Shown here piece after piece: positions 1 through 7,943 of a DNA stretch of 40,106 nt. Below the pieces are notes generated by a model, which was not told where the DNA came from, searched no databases, and saw only the letters and a program-made list of their open reading frames with translations. The first letter of the stretch is position 1. Every line of letters begins with the position of its first letter. Location: NCBI GenBank assembly GCA_945893365.1, contig CAMDED010000062.1, forward strand, positions 1 through 40,106, given 5' to 3'. The position numbers and the translations under genes are program-made. The stretch is from Candidatus Sulfopaludibacter sp. SbA3. GTDB taxonomy: Bacteria; Acidobacteriota; Terriglobia; Bryobacterales; Bryobacteraceae.

Positions 1-150
1 AGGTCTGCAGCGGATGCCTTCCTTGCACACTGCGTCCGCAGCCGGCGCACACCCCTATGCCGGTTGGCTGTGGTTAGCCGGGCCGGGTACTACGGCTGGC
101 AGAAACCGCCGGCGGTGGACCCGGATTTGGACCTGCGCGACGAAATTCAC
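1..150 (+). pseudogene. IS3-family transposase (orfB) fragment
   Basis: Reading frame 1 from the window edge gives a stretch containing CRLAVVSRAGYYGWQ followed by LRDEI about 15 residues later. This resembles the start of IS3-family OrfB transposases, where a cysteine-arginine-leucine segment, the S-R-x-G-Y-Y-x-W motif and an L-R-(D/E)-x-I segment follow in that order. After about base 150 the expected YGYRR region is missing and the sequence no longer matches the family. I read this as a truncated, inactive remnant that may begin left of the window. No terminal inverted repeats are visible. Confidence 0.45.
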
Positions 151-868
151 CCGAAGGTGCGTTTTTTCAGGCATGGCGGAATCTATCGGTCCGATGAGAT
201 CTTTCGCACCTTCCCAAGCTGGGACCGGGATACCGCCTCACGTTGGTCGGCCCCGGGCCCAGCCACAGAGCGCCACAGAAAGGACGCGCCCTGCTCATCG
301 TCCGCGATGAGTTCCGGCCGGCTATTCCTCGATCGGGTTGCTCGCCAGCATTGCCCGTCTCCGCTTCACCGGCAGACCCATCCCTAAAACCGTTCCAGGA
401 TCGGGCGCAAGAAATTTCCAGCGAACGGCGAACAATGTCTTAACTCAGCGTCTCAGCCAAGGGGACAACCCCACTCCGCAACGTCAATCTTTTCCTCGTC
501 TTCCTCTATGGCCCCCGTACCTGCAAACTCTTGGAGAAAGGGCCCCTCAATTGTGATCGCGGCCACTCCAGAGCCGGGCGCGAGGAGTTGAAGACATCTA
601 CGAGCTGCCCACAGGCAGTGGAACTGGTCGCCGTCACGACTGGCGCGTACTAGCTGACTGTCGGACATTTCAGGCAGGTATCATTCTCGCAAAGTAACGT
701 AAGAAAACCTAAGGTTCCAGTGTTCCGATGTGTGCCGGGAAAGCCCGCATGGATCCAATTTGTGCCGCGCCGAAATCCCGCGACACGCCGTGGATCTTGC
801 CGGAAACCTTGGTCAACGCAGCCGGGGCGTGGATGACGACGCCGACTTGAGCGGTCACCCGGTGCAAT
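151..868. other. Non-coding or decayed DNA between two remnants
   Basis: No open frame here has a recognisable domain. A short minus-strand stretch around 690-860 reads as a plausible protein fragment ending in a stop, but I cannot assign it to a family. Its position between a transposase remnant and an HsdM remnant suggests the whole block is decaying mobile or defence DNA. Confidence 0.4.
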
Positions 869-1025
869 GAACAAGCCTTCAAGAACATCGACGACGTCCT
901 CTCGAAATGGGGCCGGTTATACCACCGAAATGGACTACACCGAGCAGACCTCTTGCCTTCTACGGCTTAAGAACTCGCGGGTGACACGAAATGCAGAGCG
1001 ATGGGATAATCGAACGTACAAATGA
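869..1025 (+). pseudogene. Remnant of type I restriction methylase HsdM N-terminus
   Basis: Two forward frames together spell the conserved start of HsdM. From base 869 one frame reads EQAFKNIDDVLSK. A shift then leads into GAGYTTEMDYTEQTS in the frame that ends at the TGA at 1023-1025. In intact HsdM proteins the order is F-K-x-I-D-D-x-L, then (A/C)G-x-x-T-E-(L/M)-D-Y-T-E-Q-T-S. The match in both frames shows a gene start broken by a frameshift and then truncated, since nothing of the methylase core follows. It indicates that a type I restriction-modification locus once lay here. The promoter for the next operon lies inside this remnant. Confidence 0.7.
981..1010 (+). promoter_or_regulatory. 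Sigma70-like promoter of the ergothioneine operon
   Basis: GTGACA at 981-986 and GATAAT at 1005-1010 are separated by 18 bp. Each is one mismatch from the consensus -35 and -10 hexamers. Transcription would start near 1017, leaving about 5 nt before the ATG at 1022. The assignment is by pattern only. Confidence 0.5.
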
Positions 1026-2425
1026 CCTCCTCATTCGACGCGATCATTATCGGTACGGGCCAAGCCGGCCCAGCGCTCGCGCAGCGCCTCACCGCGGCAG
1101 GAATGAAGATCGCCATCGTTGAACGCGGCCGGTTCGGCGGCACCTGCGTGAACACCGGCTGTATCCCCACGAAAACGATGGTCGCCAGCGCCTACGCGGC
1201 CCACATGGCGCGGCGCGCGGCCGAATTTGGCGTTGTGATTGCTGGTCCCGTCACCGTGGACATGAAGCAGGTGAAGGCGCGCAAGGATCTCATCTCAGGC
1301 AAGTCGAACACGGGCGTCGAGAACTGGCTGAAGTCCATGAGCAACTGCACCGTCTATGAAGGACATGCCCGGTTCGAATCCGCGCGGGAAGTTCGTGTGG
1401 GTGACGCGCGCCTTGCCGCGGATCGAATCTTCATCAACGCCGGCGGCCGCGCCTTGATACCAGACATTCCCGGTCTTGACGAAATCGAGTATCTGACCAA
1501 CAGCACCATGATGGACGTCGCTTTCCTGCCGCGCCATTTGATCATTCTCGGCGGGAGCTATATCGGCCTCGAATTCGGCCAGATGTTCCGGCGCTTCGGC
1601 AGCGAGGTGACGATTCTTGAACGCGGGCCCCGGCTCATCGCCCGTGAGGACGAGGATGTCTCGGAGGCCATCCGCGGAATTCTCGAGAACGAGGGGATTA
1701 CGGTCCATGTAAATGCGACGTGCACAGGCTTGGCCAAGAGGGACGAGACGGTGGTCGTCAGCGTTGATCGCGGCGGCGAACCCTTCGAAGTTGAGGGCTC
1801 GCACCTGCTTTGCGCCTCAGGGCGCCGTCCGAATACGGATGATTTGGGGCTCGAGAGAGCCGGTATCCAAACCGACACGCGCGGATACATCGCCGTCGAC
1901 GATCAACTCCGTACGAACGTTCCAGGAGTCTGGGCGCTGGGAGATTGTAACGGCAAAGGCGCCTTCACGCACACGTCTTACAACGATTTTGAGATCGTCG
2001 CGGCGAACCTGCTCGACGGTGACCAGCGCCGCGTCAGCGACCGGATAACCGCGTACGGCCTGTACATCGATCCGCCCCTCGGCCGCGCCGGGATGACGGA
2101 GGAAGAAGTACGAAGGAGCGGGCGGCGGGCTTTGGTGGGTCAACGCCCGATGACTCGCGTCGGCCGCGCCGTCGAGAAGGGTGAAACGCAAGGGTTCATG
2201 AAAGTGGTTGTCGACGCGGAGACGCACGAAATCCTGGGTGCGGCAATCCTGGGCACCGGCGGCGACGAAGCCATCCATTCGATCCTGGACGTGATGTACG
2301 CGAAGAAACCATACACATTGATTCAGCGGGCCATGCACATCCATCCGACGGTTTCGGAGTTGATTCCGACCGTTTTGGGCGAACTGAAGCCACTCGCTCT
2401 CGCGCTAGCGCGGGGAGCGTCCTAA
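1022..2425 (+). CDS. FAD-dependent pyridine nucleotide-disulfide oxidoreductase (mercuric reductase-like)
   Basis: This 467-residue cytoplasmic flavoprotein belongs to the class I disulfide reductase family (glutathione reductase, lipoamide dehydrogenase, MerA). The N-terminal FAD-binding motif is GTGQAG at residues 11-16. The redox-active CVNTGC pair is C42 and C47. A second Rossmann motif (GGSYIG) for NAD(P)H lies in the middle, and the C-terminal HIHPTVSE (about residues 439-446) supplies the usual His-Glu dyad. There is no N-terminal metal-binding domain and no C-terminal vicinal cysteine pair, so mercuric reductase activity is unlikely. It is the first gene of a six-gene operon, and its stop codon directly abuts the egtB start. 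From context I infer that it may reduce an oxidised low-molecular-weight thiol such as ergothioneine disulfide. The substrate is not shown by sequence. Confidence 0.88.
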   Translation: MTSSFDAIIIGTGQAGPALAQRLTAAGMKIAIVERGRFGGTCVNTGCIPTKTMVASAYAAHMARRAAEFGVVIAGPVTVDMKQVKARKDLISGKSNTGVENWLKSMSNCTVYEGHARFESAREVRVGDARLAADRIFINAGGRALIPDIPGLDEIEYLTNSTMMDVAFLPRHLIILGGSYIGLEFGQMFRRFGSEVTILERGPRLIAREDEDVSEAIRGILENEGITVHVNATCTGLAKRDETVVVSVDRGGEPFEVEGSHLLCASGRRPNTDDLGLERAGIQTDTRGYIAVDDQLRTNVPGVWALGDCNGKGAFTHTSYNDFEIVAANLLDGDQRRVSDRITAYGLYIDPPLGRAGMTEEEVRRSGRRALVGQRPMTRVGRAVEKGETQGFMKVVVDAETHEILGAAILGTGGDEAIHSILDVMYAKKPYTLIQRAMHIHPTVSELIPTVLGELKPLALALARGAS

Positions 2426-3739
2426 GTGCTCACTCCATCGGCGGTCGACGCAGGCAAGGGCCTCCTCGAACGCCTGGCGCAAGCCCGTGCCGAAACCGAC
2501 AAACTTTTCCAGTTGGTGAAGCCGGAGCGCCTCTACGAACGCCCCATCGCCGAGCGGCACCGGATTATCTTTTACCTCGGACACCTGGAGGCCTTTGACT
2601 CGAACCTCCTTCGAGAGTCCCTTGGAATACAATCCACCGACCCTTCGCTAGATAGGCTGTTTGCTTTCGGAATCGATCCCGTCGATGGCGGATTGCCCTC
2701 GGACCAACCGGCGGACTGGCCGGCGGAACCACAGGTGACACAGTATGGCCGGCGTATTCGCACCAAGCTCGATGAGGCCCTCTTACAAAAAGGATCGGCA
2801 TGGGACGGCGAAGAAAATTCCGACGTATTGCTCCATGTCGCGATCGAACATCGCCTGATGCACGCCGAGACGTTCGCGTACATGCTGCATCGGATGCCGT
2901 TCGAGAGCAAACGCAGTGTAATCCAGGCTGGGACGCCGGATAGTTGCCCGTTCGAGCCGGAGATGATCGAGATTCCCGAGGGAAGGACCACGCTTGGCAT
3001 ATCACGCGACGGCAATTTCGGGTGGGACAACGAGTTCGAGCGCCACCTTGTCGACGTGCCGCGATTCAGGATCGACCGGTACAAAGTAACGAACGGGCAG
3101 TTTCTCGACTTCACGCTGGCAGGCGGCTATCGGGATCGCAGCCTGTGGACCGATGCCGATTGGCGTTGGAAGGAACAGAACGGAATCGACCACCCCGCGT
3201 TCTGGAAACGCTCCGGCTCCGAATTTCGTTATCGCGCCATGTTTGAAGATATTCCTCTGCCATTCAATTGGCCGGTGTACGTCAGCCACGCGGAGGCCAG
3301 CGCGTACGCGGCCTGGGCCGGCAAGAGATTGCCCACGGAGGCCGAGTGGCATCGTGCGGCGTATGACGCTCCTGACGGCGAACGTGCTTATCCGTGGGGC
3401 GAATTCCCGCCCGCCGCCGAGCACGGATACCTGGACATGAACCGTTGGGATCCGTCGCCAGTGAATGCGTTCCCCAAGGGCCGGAGTCACTGGGGCGTGG
3501 ATGGGATGCTCTCGAACGGCTGGGAATGGACCTCCAGCCAGTTCGGACCGTTCCCCGGTTTCCAAGCCTTTCCGTTTTATCGCGGCTACTCGGCGGATTT
3601 TTTCGACGGCAAACATTACGTGATGAAGGGCGGCTCACCGCGCACCGAACTGAGCATGCTGCGGCGATCGTTCCGCAACTGGTTCCAGCCCCACTATCCA
3701 TACGCGTACGTAGGATTCCGCTGCGCCACTGACGACTAG
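2426..3739 (+). CDS. egtB: Ergothioneine biosynthesis sulfoxide synthase EgtB
   Basis: This 437-residue non-heme iron enzyme would join a cysteine-type thiol to hercynine and oxidise the product to a sulfoxide. The N-terminal DinB-like domain carries the three-histidine iron site: H53 in YLGHLEAF, then H142 and H146 in EHRLMHAE. The C-terminal half is an FGE-sulfatase/SUMF1-type domain with WEWTSS, KGGSPRTE and RRSFRNWFQPHYPYAYVGFR. The start is GTG at 2426, preceded by GGGGAG eight bases upstream. No egtA (gamma-glutamylcysteine synthetase) or egtC gene is nearby. This fits a type that uses cysteine directly, as characterised for an acidobacterial EgtB, but that is inference. A selenoneine synthase (SenA) is the main alternative; the adjacent egtD and absence of senB or senC favour EgtB. 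Confidence 0.88.
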   Translation: MLTPSAVDAGKGLLERLAQARAETDKLFQLVKPERLYERPIAERHRIIFYLGHLEAFDSNLLRESLGIQSTDPSLDRLFAFGIDPVDGGLPSDQPADWPAEPQVTQYGRRIRTKLDEALLQKGSAWDGEENSDVLLHVAIEHRLMHAETFAYMLHRMPFESKRSVIQAGTPDSCPFEPEMIEIPEGRTTLGISRDGNFGWDNEFERHLVDVPRFRIDRYKVTNGQFLDFTLAGGYRDRSLWTDADWRWKEQNGIDHPAFWKRSGSEFRYRAMFEDIPLPFNWPVYVSHAEASAYAAWAGKRLPTEAEWHRAAYDAPDGERAYPWGEFPPAAEHGYLDMNRWDPSPVNAFPKGRSHWGVDGMLSNGWEWTSSQFGPFPGFQAFPFYRGYSADFFDGKHYVMKGGSPRTELSMLRRSFRNWFQPHYPYAYVGFRCATDD

Positions 3740-3751
3740 GAGATCGTTCAA

Positions 3752-4726
3752 ATGCTCACTGACGCCGTTATCGCAGCGCCGCTCACCGGCTTTGCCGCGG
3801 ACGTCCGCGCCGGGCTCACCAAGGCGGGACAGAAGGAACTTCCGTCCAAGTATCTCTACGACGCGCTCGGCTCAAAGCTATTCGAGGCGATCTGCGAGTT
3901 GCCCGAGTATGGCTTGACACGCGCCGATGCCCGGTTGCTGCAAGGGCACGCGCACGAAATCGCCTCGCAAGTTTCGGGCGACGTTCTGGTGTGCGAGCTC
4001 GGAAGCGGCAGCGGGCGGAAGACCCGGTGGATACTCGAGGCGATGGCGCGCCGGAGACACATTCGTTACTTCCCCATTGAGATCTCAGCGGAAGCCCTCG
4101 CCGTCTGCCAGCGGGAGTTAGCGGATATCGAATCGGTGGGAATCGTGGGGCTGGAACGCGAATACCTGGACGGACTGTTAGAAGTTGCCGCCCGCCGCAG
4201 TGAGGGCCAGCGCCTGGTGGTCCTGTTTCTGGGAAGCACGATCGGGAATTTCAGCGATCCCGCCGACGCCAATTTCCTCCGCGACATCCGTCGAATCCTC
4301 CAGGCCGGCGATGTGCTGGTTTTGGGCACGGACCTCGTAAAGCCAGTGGTCCAGTTGGTGGACGCCTATGATGACCCACTGGGCATAACGGCGGCCTTCA
4401 ACCTCAATCTTCTCGCCCGGATCAACCGGGAGTTGGACGCGAACTTCGTATTGAGCCAGTTCGAACATGAAGCCCGTTTCAATTCCGCGACACAAAGCGT
4501 CGAGATGCATCTTCGGTCTCTGCGCACGCAGACGGCCGGCATCTCAAAGGCGCACCTGACTGTCAGCTTCGAAGCGGGCGAGACCATTTGGACGGAGAAC
4601 TGTCACAAGTATTCGCCGGCAGAGGTGCGGCAGAAAACCAAGACCGCGGGTTTCGACCTTCAAGCTCAGTGGATCGACGACGATTGGCTGTTTGCGGAGA
4701 GCCTTCTGGTGGCGGATGTGGAATAA
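3752..4726 (+). CDS. egtD: L-histidine N-alpha-methyltransferase EgtD
   Basis: This 324-residue S-adenosylmethionine-dependent enzyme would trimethylate histidine to hercynine, the first step of ergothioneine synthesis. The family hallmark SKYLYDALGSKLFEAI lies at residues 32-47, followed by PEYGLTR. The SAM-binding loop is ELGSGSGRK at residues 82-90. FLGSTIGNF in the middle carries the asparagine that contacts the substrate amine in characterised EgtD enzymes. The C-terminal ENCHKYS segment is also typical. Length matches the family (about 320). An AGGAG lies nine bases before the ATG, and the gene starts 12 bp after egtB, so the two are surely cotranscribed. Confidence 0.93.
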   Translation: MLTDAVIAAPLTGFAADVRAGLTKAGQKELPSKYLYDALGSKLFEAICELPEYGLTRADARLLQGHAHEIASQVSGDVLVCELGSGSGRKTRWILEAMARRRHIRYFPIEISAEALAVCQRELADIESVGIVGLEREYLDGLLEVAARRSEGQRLVVLFLGSTIGNFSDPADANFLRDIRRILQAGDVLVLGTDLVKPVVQLVDAYDDPLGITAAFNLNLLARINRELDANFVLSQFEHEARFNSATQSVEMHLRSLRTQTAGISKAHLTVSFEAGETIWTENCHKYSPAEVRQKTKTAGFDLQAQWIDDDWLFAESLLVADVE

Positions 4727-4734
4727 TTCGATTC

Positions 4735-5457
4735 ATGCCACTGGTGGAGTTTCGTAACGTTGTATACGAAATCGCCGGCCGGACGATCCTCTCGGGAGTC
4801 AGCCTCTCGGTGGAGGCGGGTGAAACTCTGGTGCTGCTTGGCCGTAGCGGATCCGGCAAGAGTACCGCGCTAAAGCTGACGAACGGAATGTTGTTTCCTA
4901 CCAGCGGACAGGTTCTGGTCGGTGGACGGTCCACGCGAGATTGGGATCCGATCAAACTCAAACGCGGCATCGGCTACGTCATCCAGGATGTCGGCCTGTT
5001 TCCGCACTTCACGGTGGCGCGGAACGTAGGTCTCGTTCCTCGATTGGAAGGTTGGAACGATCCGGATGTGGAACGGCGCGTCGATCAACTATTGGAAATC
5101 GTAGGAATGCCGGCCGCCGACTATCGAGCACGTTACCCAAGACAGCTTTCCGGAGGGCAGCGCCAGAGGATCGGCGTCGCCCGCGCACTGGCCGCGGATC
5201 CCGCGCTGCTGTTGTTCGACGAACCCTTCGGCGCGCTCGACCCGGTAACCCGACTGGAGCTTCAGCAACAATTTCAGATTTGGCAGAAAGACTTCAAGAA
5301 GACCTCGATCTTCGTCACGCACGACATCAGGGAAGCGCTTCGGTTGGGCACTCACATTGCTCTGCTGGTCAACGGCCGCGTGGAAGTATCGACTCAAGCC
5401 GCCGGGTTTTCAAGTTCCGCATCACCCGAAGCGCGCGCTTTTCTCGCGTGCCTTTGA
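4735..5457 (+). CDS. ABC transporter ATP-binding protein, osmoprotectant/betaine (OpuCA/EgtV-like) type
   Basis: This 240-residue ATPase would power the importer made with the next two genes. It has Walker A GRSGSGKST (residues 36-44), a Q-loop in VIQDVG, signature LSGGQRQRIGVARAL, Walker B LLLFDEPFGALD and the switch histidine in VTHDIREAL. The open frame extends upstream into egtD, but the ATG at 4735 opens the canonical start (PLVEFRNVVYEIAG), so I chose it. The C-terminal CBS pair found in OpuCA and ProV-type ATPases is missing. It begins 8 bp after egtD, tying transport to ergothioneine synthesis. Confidence 0.88.
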   Translation: MPLVEFRNVVYEIAGRTILSGVSLSVEAGETLVLLGRSGSGKSTALKLTNGMLFPTSGQVLVGGRSTRDWDPIKLKRGIGYVIQDVGLFPHFTVARNVGLVPRLEGWNDPDVERRVDQLLEIVGMPAADYRARYPRQLSGGQRQRIGVARALAADPALLLFDEPFGALDPVTRLELQQQFQIWQKDFKKTSIFVTHDIREALRLGTHIALLVNGRVEVSTQAAGFSSSASPEARAFLACL

Positions 5458-5462
5458 ACTCC

Positions 5463-6080
5463 ATGCGTTCCGATTTGGCCAACGATATTCTGCAACTCAC
5501 CAGGGAGCACCTGGTTCTGGTGGGGATCGCCATGCTGCTCGCGATTCTGATCGGAGTTCCCGTGGGAATTCTGCTTACGCGCCATCCGAGCGCGCGCCAA
5601 TGGACGCTGGGACTGGCGAGCGTGATGCAGACGGTTCCCAGCCTGGCGCTGTTCGGTTTCCTGATTCCCATCCCGTTCATAGGGGGAATCGGCCCGCGGA
5701 CGGTGATCGTCTCGCTCGTTTTATACGCTCTGCTGCCGATCTTGCGCAACACGTTCGTTGGCGTCACGAGCGTCGATCCGGCGGTGTGCGAATCGGCGAT
5801 CGCGATGGGAATGACGGATGGTCAACTGCTTCGCCAAGTGCAATTGCCACTCGCCGCACGGACGATCCTTGCCGGCATTCGCGTCGCCACCGTGACTACA
5901 ATCGGAACGGCAACCATCGCAGCCGCGATTGGCGGCGGCGGCTTAGGCGTGTTCATCTTTCGTGGAGTCGCATCGGTGGATACCACACAGATCCTGGCGG
6001 GCGCGATTCCCTCGGCGGTGCTGGCTCTGTTGGCGGATTGGGGATTGGGATGGGTCGAACGAAAACTTTCGCCGGTTTAG
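5463..6080 (+). CDS. ABC transporter permease, betaine/osmoprotectant (OpuCB/EgtU-like) type
   Basis: This 205-residue inner-membrane permease has about five to six hydrophobic helices. It carries the BPD_transp_1 coupling motif near EsAiAMGMTDGQLLRQVQLPLA and the glycine-rich IGGGGLGVFIFRG run typical of OpuCB/YehY permeases. The start at 5463 lies 5 bp after the ATPase stop; a longer open frame reaches into that gene but is a shadow. In characterised ergothioneine importers of the EgtUV type the permease is fused to its binding protein. Here the binding protein is a separate overlapping gene, equivalent to a split version. Confidence 0.88.
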   Translation: MRSDLANDILQLTREHLVLVGIAMLLAILIGVPVGILLTRHPSARQWTLGLASVMQTVPSLALFGFLIPIPFIGGIGPRTVIVSLVLYALLPILRNTFVGVTSVDPAVCESAIAMGMTDGQLLRQVQLPLAARTILAGIRVATVTTIGTATIAAAIGGGGLGVFIFRGVASVDTTQILAGAIPSAVLALLADWGLGWVERKLSPV

Positions 6081-6931
6081 CAGCCATTCTTACGTTGGCA
6101 GGATGCTCCAACTCGGGGCCGCGGCCGATTAAGATCGGCTCGAAGAACTTCACCGAGCAGGTAATTCTAGGGGAGATCATCGCGCAGCACGTGGAGCATC
6201 GGCTTCACCTGCCGGTGGAAAGACGGCTGAATTTGGGCGGTACGCTGCTCGCGCATCAGGCCTTGCGCAGCGGCGAAATCGACCTGTACCCGGAATACAC
6301 GGGGACGGCGCTCGCCGCCGTTCTGAAGGAGGCGCCTTCCGGTACTTCGGCAGAGGTTCTGACGCGAGTGCGATCCGCTTATCTGCGAGACTTCCAGATC
6401 GAATGGCTCGACCCCACGGGCATCGACAACGGCTTCGCCATGGTGGTGCAAGGGGCGGACGCCCGGGCGAGGAAGCTCGAAACCCTAAGCGATGCCGCCA
6501 AGGTCGCAGGCTGGACGCTCGGCGTGGGGTACGAATTCGAACAGCGTGCGGATGGATTGCCGGCGTTGAACAGGACCTACGGATTTCGATGGAGCGGCCG
6601 GCCGAAGAGCATGGACCTCGGGCTACTCTACAAAGCGCTCGAGCAAGGCCAGGTGACCATGATCGCCGCCAACACCACCGACGGGCTTCTTTCGAAGCTC
6701 GATCTTAAGGTGCTGCGCGACGACCAACGTAGTTTTCCACCCTACGAAGTGGCCATCGCAGTGCGTCAGGATTCCCTTCGTCAAACGCCTGGCCTGCGCG
6801 AGGCGCTGGTCGAACTGTCGGGGAAATTCACCAATTTGACGATGCAAGTCCTCAACTACCAGGTCGACGGCCAGCATCGCCCTGTCGCGGAGGTGGCAGC
6901 GGAGTTTCTCAAGTCCGCAGGCCTCCGCTAG
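6050..6931 (+). CDS. Substrate-binding lipoprotein of the betaine/ergothioneine-type ABC importer
   Basis: I place the start at the ATG at 6050, inside the permease 3' end (31-bp overlap), giving 293 residues. The N-terminus is a lipoprotein signal with lipobox LAGC, so the mature protein would be lipid-anchored. The mature part opens IKIGSKNFTEQVILGEI, continues GEIDLYPEYTGTALAAVL and belongs to the OpuAC (type F) binding fold. Those two segments line the quaternary-ammonium pocket in choline, betaine and ergothioneine binders. A much longer frame reaches back to 5357, but that part overlaps the permease out of frame and is not coding. Ligand is inferred from the operon: ergothioneine carries a trimethylammonium group that such a pocket could hold. 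Confidence 0.85.
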   Translation: MGRTKTFAGLAAILTLAGCSNSGPRPIKIGSKNFTEQVILGEIIAQHVEHRLHLPVERRLNLGGTLLAHQALRSGEIDLYPEYTGTALAAVLKEAPSGTSAEVLTRVRSAYLRDFQIEWLDPTGIDNGFAMVVQGADARARKLETLSDAAKVAGWTLGVGYEFEQRADGLPALNRTYGFRWSGRPKSMDLGLLYKALEQGQVTMIAANTTDGLLSKLDLKVLRDDQRSFPPYEVAIAVRQDSLRQTPGLREALVELSGKFTNLTMQVLNYQVDGQHRPVAEVAAEFLKSAGLR

Positions 6932-6958
6932 CGGTTCCGACTCTACGCTTCAAGCAGC

Positions 6959-7126
6959 GGGGTCGTCCACCGGGATCTGCTGCACGATCTCGATTCCGAA
7001 TCCCTCGAGCGCCACAATCTTGCGCGGATGATTGGTCAGCAGACGGATCTTGTGCAGCCAAGGTCGGAAAGAATCTGCGCGCCAATTCCGCTCTCGTGCT
7101 GGAGCTGCTGCTGGCCCGCCGGGCTC
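6959..7126 (-). pseudogene. Partial second copy of the ribBA 3' end
   Basis: This stretch matches 7952-8119, the last ~165 bp of ribBA, in the same orientation with about nine differences and one single-base deletion. The deletion near 7057 breaks the reading frame. Similarity stops sharply at about 7127. It is a gene-end fossil made by partial duplication or by insertion of an element at the ribBA 3' end. The rest of 6932-7192 has no gene. Confidence 0.8.
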
Positions 7127-7192
7127 GAAAACAAGGACAGAAAAACGTCGGCGAAACAGAAGGCAGTGAAGGGGAGCCAGATTCGCCGAGAC

Positions 7193-7606
7193 CTATTGGC
7201 GCAAGGATGTAACCTGCGGTTCGATCCGCTTGAAACGTACGATGGCGTAAGCGACTATCGACCATGCCGGAATCACGACGGCAGACCACGGATGATGTAC
7301 GATACCGTCTTGAATGGGCGCTGCAAACAGAAATGGTACACAGACTACACCGAGGGCCACGGCCTCGGTTGCTACACGGGTTCTGGTGTCCGGCTTCAGC
7401 TGAAGCCGCCGCTGCTTGGCAGAGCGATAGGCTATCGCGCCCAATATCGCAGTTATGCCTCCGAAGATATTGTCATCACTTGCGTTGGCCGGTAGATGTG
7501 GAAGCTGTCCGATGATCGAAACCGCTCCAACAAATATCGCCATGGTGGAACCAATAAATGACGTCCGCATCGCTGGTGTAAAGAGCGATCTTACCGCAGG
7601 TGACAT
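7193..7606 (-). CDS. Small four-helix membrane protein, unknown function
   Basis: This 137-residue ORF has about four hydrophobic segments: near residues 16-37, 46-60, 80-102 and 110-127. They are separated by short charged loops such as RSAKQRR. I recognise no family. It sits between the two copies of the ribBA 3' end, so it may be cargo of a small element. A purine-rich GGGATGAG lies just before the start codon at 7606. It could be a chance frame, but the regular pattern of hydrophobic segments argues for a real membrane protein. Confidence 0.45.
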   Translation of the reverse strand: MSPAVRSLFTPAMRTSFIGSTMAIFVGAVSIIGQLPHLPANASDDNIFGGITAILGAIAYRSAKQRRLQLKPDTRTRVATEAVALGVVCVPFLFAAPIQDGIVHHPWSAVVIPAWSIVAYAIVRFKRIEPQVTSLRQ

Positions 7607-7943
7607 CTCATCCCGAAACTTAGCGGACGGGTTCCGGCTGCCGACGTCGCGGAGAAGTTCACAAGACAGGTACTCGATCGATCAAGACGACCTTGCGAAA
7701 GATCTCCAGCTCTGCGGCGCAAGTGAAGGAGCTGACCTCGACTCCTGCACCTCCACGTGAGCTAACAACGCGATCAACCAACGCTTGGGCCGACTTTGGG
7801 CGAGACCGGAAGACGTCTGGTACGCTTCGCCGACTTCCGGAAAGCACCTTTGCCACCATGGGGCGTGACGGACTCGAGCGGAGCGAAATCATTGAGTTTC
7901 GCCCCTAAGCGCGGCGCTGAGGCTGCCAGATTCCGCCTGACCT
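7607..7943. other. No assignable gene between the membrane ORF and ribBA
   Basis: Short open frames exist on both strands (for example 7693-7908 plus and 7659-7892 minus), but neither shows a domain or convincing ribosome-binding site. This block lies inside the segment bounded by the two ribBA end copies. Confidence 0.4.

Noticed and set aside
1368-1385. tRNA-like GGTTCGAATCC sequence
   Set aside because: It lies within the disulfide reductase coding frame, and no acceptor or anticodon stem can be formed around it.
5357-6049. Long N-terminal extension of the binding protein frame
   Set aside because: It overlaps the permease, which has coherent membrane segments in another frame, and a lipoprotein signal starts at 6050.
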